Source of the DNA: an uncultured Clostridia bacterium
GTDB lineage: Bacteria; Bacillota; Clostridia; Oscillospirales; Acutalibacteraceae
Assembly: GCA_947165615.1 (NCBI GenBank)
Contig: CAMVBD010000055.1
Coordinates: 1-7,526 of the forward strand
DNA length: 7,526 nucleotides
Direction: 5' to 3'
Below the pieces are notes generated by a model. The model worked only from the letters and a program-made list of their open reading frames with translations. It made no database searches and was not told where the DNA came from. Made by a program: the position numbers and the translations under genes. Within the stretch, counting starts at the first letter, position 1; each line of letters opens with the position of its first letter. This document shows positions 5,862 to 7,526 of this stretch, one piece after another.

Positions 5862-5873
5862 TTACGTTTATGC
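5845..5873 (-). promoter_or_regulatory. Candidate sigma-F/sigma-G type promoter for spoIIR
   Basis: GCATA (5873-5869) and CATACTT (5851-5845) are separated by 17 nt on the minus strand. GCATA matches the GYATA -35 box shared by the forespore sigma factors; CATACTT resembles the sigma-G -10, while the GG that sigma-F usually prefers at the start of its -10 is absent. Transcription would begin near 5838, downstream of the left arm of the terminator hairpin. The placement upstream of spoIIR, a known forespore gene, supports it. Confidence 0.5.
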
Positions 5874-6731
5874 AAATATTTCCACAGAGCGGTGTTTTGT
5901 CGTTGCGCAAACCGCAAAGAACTGTTTGCGCAAAGCCGCCAGCGTTGCGGCCTCGGCGTCCTCTTTCCTGCAAAACAGGCCGAACACGGCGGAGCCGGAC
6001 CCGGATACGGAGGCGTAAAACGCGCCGCTCCGCCGCAGAAGCGCCAGCATTTCCGGATAAGCCTCGTGCGGCGCCAGCGTTTCAAAAACGTTTGCGGCAT
6101 ACCGCAGCGCGGTCTGCGCGTCGCCTGCTTTCAGATAATACAGGACGGCGTCGTTATCCGGATGGGAAAGTGGCGCGCCGGTATCGAATTTCCGGTAGGC
6201 GTCCTTTGTGGATACACCGGTGTCGGGCTTCAGAAGTACGACGTCGGCGTCGACGTGCGGAAGAGGAGACAGGACCTCGCCCACGTTCAGACAAATGGCT
6301 GTCCCGCCGGACAGGCAAAACGGTACGTCCGCGCCGACCTGCAGCGCCAGCGCGGCAAGCGTCTCTTCTGACAGCGGCAGGCCGTAGGCGGCGTTCAAAA
6401 GCCGCAGTACCGCCGCCGCGTCCGCGCTGCCGCCGCCGAGTCCCGCCTGACTCGGGATGTTCTTTTGGATCTCTATTTCCGTTTCGGGCGCCTTTTTGAT
6501 CGCGTCATAAAACAGTTTCGCGGCAACAAACGCGGTGTTCCTGTCGTCTGTCGGAACGTCCGGCGCGTCGCAGCGCAGGAAAAGGCCGGGCGTCCCGGTC
6601 TGCAAACGGACCCGGTCGCAAAGAGAGACGCTCTGCATGACGGTATTCAGCGCATGATAGCCGTTCGGCAGGACGGACGTGATATCCAATGACAGATTGA
6701 TTTTCGCATAGGCGTTGGCGTAAAGGATCAT
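5868..6731 (-). CDS. ispE: 4-diphosphocytidyl-2-C-methyl-D-erythritol kinase
   Basis: GHMP-family kinase that phosphorylates the 2-hydroxyl of CDP-methylerythritol in the MEP route to isopentenyl diphosphate, which feeds undecaprenyl phosphate and other isoprenoids. The 287-residue product is of standard length. Visible parts are NAYAKINLSLDI (6-17, with catalytic Lys10 and substrate-binding Asn12), NGYHAL (23-28, His26), the GHMP ATP loop IPSQAGLGGGSADAAAVL (92-109), GADVPFCLSGG (133-143, catalytic Asp135) and the C-terminal SGSGSAVFG (243-251). All expected active-site residues are present. The ribosome site GGTGA (6742-6738) is 6 nt before the ATG. Upstream is a back-to-back promoter pair with the PHP gene; downstream is spoIIR, a neighbour often seen in Clostridia. 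Confidence 0.97.
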   Translation of the reverse strand: MILYANAYAKINLSLDITSVLPNGYHALNTVMQSVSLCDRVRLQTGTPGLFLRCDAPDVPTDDRNTAFVAAKLFYDAIKKAPETEIEIQKNIPSQAGLGGGSADAAAVLRLLNAAYGLPLSEETLAALALQVGADVPFCLSGGTAICLNVGEVLSPLPHVDADVVLLKPDTGVSTKDAYRKFDTGAPLSHPDNDAVLYYLKAGDAQTALRYAANVFETLAPHEAYPEMLALLRRSGAFYASVSGSGSAVFGLFCRKEDAEAATLAALRKQFFAVCATTKHRSVEIFA

Positions 6732-6748
6732 TTGTAATCACCGGAAAT

Positions 6749-6777
6749 ATTGTAGCACGGTTTTCTTTTTTTGTATA
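6749..6777 (-). promoter_or_regulatory. Candidate promoter for ispE
   Basis: TATACA (6777-6772, 4/6 to the -35 consensus) and TACAAT (6754-6749, 5/6 to the -10) are 17 nt apart on the minus strand. Transcription would start about 11 nt upstream of the start codon, a very short leader, just outside or inside the GGTGA ribosome site; a start further upstream is possible. Confidence is moderate because of this. Confidence 0.5.
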
Positions 6778-6782
6778 GCCCC

Positions 6783-6811
6783 TTTTCATTTTTCTTCTTT
6801 TGGTGTACAAT
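6783..6811 (+). promoter_or_regulatory. Candidate promoter for the PHP-domain gene
   Basis: TTTTCA (6783-6788, 4/6) and TACAAT (6806-6811, 5/6) are 17 nt apart, with transcription expected near 6818, before the AAAGGAG ribosome site. Its -35 box is 5 nt from the -35 box of the divergent ispE promoter, so RNA polymerase binding at the two may compete. Confidence 0.55.
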
Positions 6812-6827
6812 AAGAAGGAACAGCAGG

Positions 6828-6834
6828 AAAGGAG
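6828..6834 (+). promoter_or_regulatory. Ribosome binding site that fixes the PHP gene start
   Basis: AAAGGAG lies 8 nt before the ATG at 6843 and is the strongest ribosome site in this part of the window. It supports the plus-strand open frame, which has no stop to the window end, over the antisense frame at 6786-7277. Confidence 0.8.
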
Positions 6835-6842
6835 TCCGGATT

Positions 6843-7526
6843 ATGAGCAGCCTCATTGATCTGCACGTTTATACCAACAATTCTCAGGGGGCCAAGGACA
6901 AGGTCAGCCTGATGTGCGAAACGGCCGTCGAAAAAGGACTCAGAGCCGTCGCGTTTACGGATGTGATCGAACTCGACCGCTTTGAGGAAACCGAATGCCG
7001 CCGCCGTCTGCGCCACGCCTATTTCGATATGGTCAAAGCAAAAACGTTGTTCTTCGACCAGTTGTCCGTCTTTTACGGAATCGAGCTCCGGCAGGCGTTT
7101 CTGGATCGGGAACGCGCTCAGCAGATCGTGGATTCCCATACCTACGACATCGTTTTGACGCGGGTCACGCGGCTCGGGGACGGACGGGAGGTCCGTTTTC
7201 AGCCGGACATGACTCAGGAGGCGTTCAACAGCCTTTCCGCCGCTTACGCCGAGGCGCTGCTCGAGACCGTCCGGCAAACGCCCTTCGACGTCGTATGCGG
7301 ACTCTACGCGCCCCTAAGGAATTCTCCTTTGGATTTTACGTTTTTCGGAGAACGGCTGAAGCCCGTCCTTAAGGAGATCGCCGTCAGGGAAAAGGCCATC
7401 GAGATCCACACAAAGGACGTGCTCGGAAGCGACCGCCTGCGCGACCTCGGTTTTTCTCTCCTGACCGAATTCCGCGCCGCCGGCGGGCAGTATGTGACCA
7501 TCGGCACCGGCCGCCGCTACCCCGCT
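6843..7526 (+). CDS. PHP-domain (histidinol-phosphatase-like) protein with degenerate metal site, partial
   Basis: An open frame of 228 codons runs from the ATG to the right edge without a stop, so the C-terminus is missing. The N-terminus, SSLIDLHVYTNNSQGAKDK (2-20), then ETAVEKGLRAVAFTD (26-40), follows the histidinol-phosphatase type of PHP domain. GIELR (79-83), YDIVLTRVTRL (101-111), AIEIHTK (185-191) and YVTIGTGRRYP (217-227) align by pattern with later PHP motifs. Several metal ligands are changed: the first motif reads DLHVY, not DxHxH; FTDV replaces FTDH; VTR stands where SVH is usual; and GTGRR where GSDAH is usual. The metal-dependent phosphatase or phosphodiesterase activity of the family may therefore be lost. 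The frame has a strong ribosome site and a candidate promoter shared back to back with ispE. The substrate and role are unknown. Confidence 0.8.
   Translation, partial: MSSLIDLHVYTNNSQGAKDKVSLMCETAVEKGLRAVAFTDVIELDRFEETECRRRLRHAYFDMVKAKTLFFDQLSVFYGIELRQAFLDRERAQQIVDSHTYDIVLTRVTRLGDGREVRFQPDMTQEAFNSLSAAYAEALLETVRQTPFDVVCGLYAPLRNSPLDFTFFGERLKPVLKEIAVREKAIEIHTKDVLGSDRLRDLGFSLLTEFRAAGGQYVTIGTGRRYPA

Noticed and set aside
6786..7277. 163-codon minus-strand frame at the right end
   Set aside because: Antisense of the PHP-domain frame, which has the better ribosome site and clear PHP pattern.
1..7526. Mobile element, phage, toxin-antitoxin, defence system, CRISPR array, tRNA or rRNA
   Set aside because: All substantial coding space is taken by housekeeping or sporulation genes, and no transposase, integrase, regularly spaced repeat array or RNA gene signature was seen on either strand.

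Overview
This window is 7.5 kb of chromosomal housekeeping DNA from what looks like an endospore-forming member of the Clostridia (Firmicutes). The case rests on an unmistakable spoIIR (a gene confined to spore formers), the rplS-lepB-rbgA gene order typical of Gram-positives, an MEP-pathway ispE next to spoIIR, and Firmicutes-style GGAGG ribosome sites and TTGACA/TATAAT promoters. The genes are visibly GC-rich and the spacers AT-rich, which suggests a moderately GC-rich lineage. I cannot name the genus. There is no tRNA, rRNA, CRISPR array, insertion sequence or phage gene here.

Layout. Positions 1 to 3762 are one minus-strand block, read from right to left: murD, murI (7 nt apart, peptidoglycan precursor synthesis), then a fresh promoter and structured leader ahead of rplS (ribosomal protein L19), lepB (signal peptidase I) and rbgA (50S assembly GTPase, cut by the window edge and overlapping lepB by 8 nt). 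Positions 3763 to 4246 are a long AT-rich divergent spacer holding the murD promoter, a near-consensus promoter for the plus-strand gene, several short direct and inverted repeats, and no convincing gene. Positions 4247 to 5143 encode a membrane-anchored coiled-coil protein with a C-terminal 3D (Asp-Asp-Asp) domain, probably a cell-wall lytic enzyme; it ends in a strong intrinsic terminator. Converging on it from the right are spoIIR and ispE. The window closes with a plus-strand PHP-domain gene running off the end, transcribed back to back with ispE.

How the genes fit together. Three themes are present: peptidoglycan (murD, murI, the 3D protein), ribosome synthesis and protein export (rplS, rbgA, lepB), and sporulation plus isoprenoid supply (spoIIR, ispE; isoprenoids feed the undecaprenyl carrier used for wall synthesis).

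I did not find a clearly new system. The observations most worth a second look are: (1) a hairpin that is both the likely ispE terminator and a trap for the spoIIR ribosome site, with a sigma-F/G-like promoter placed so that a sporulation transcript would escape it; (2) a PHP-domain protein that appears to have lost most of its metal ligands; (3) alternative pairings, including a ribosome-site sequestering one, in the rplS leader; and (4) the repeat-rich AT block between murD and the 3D gene.
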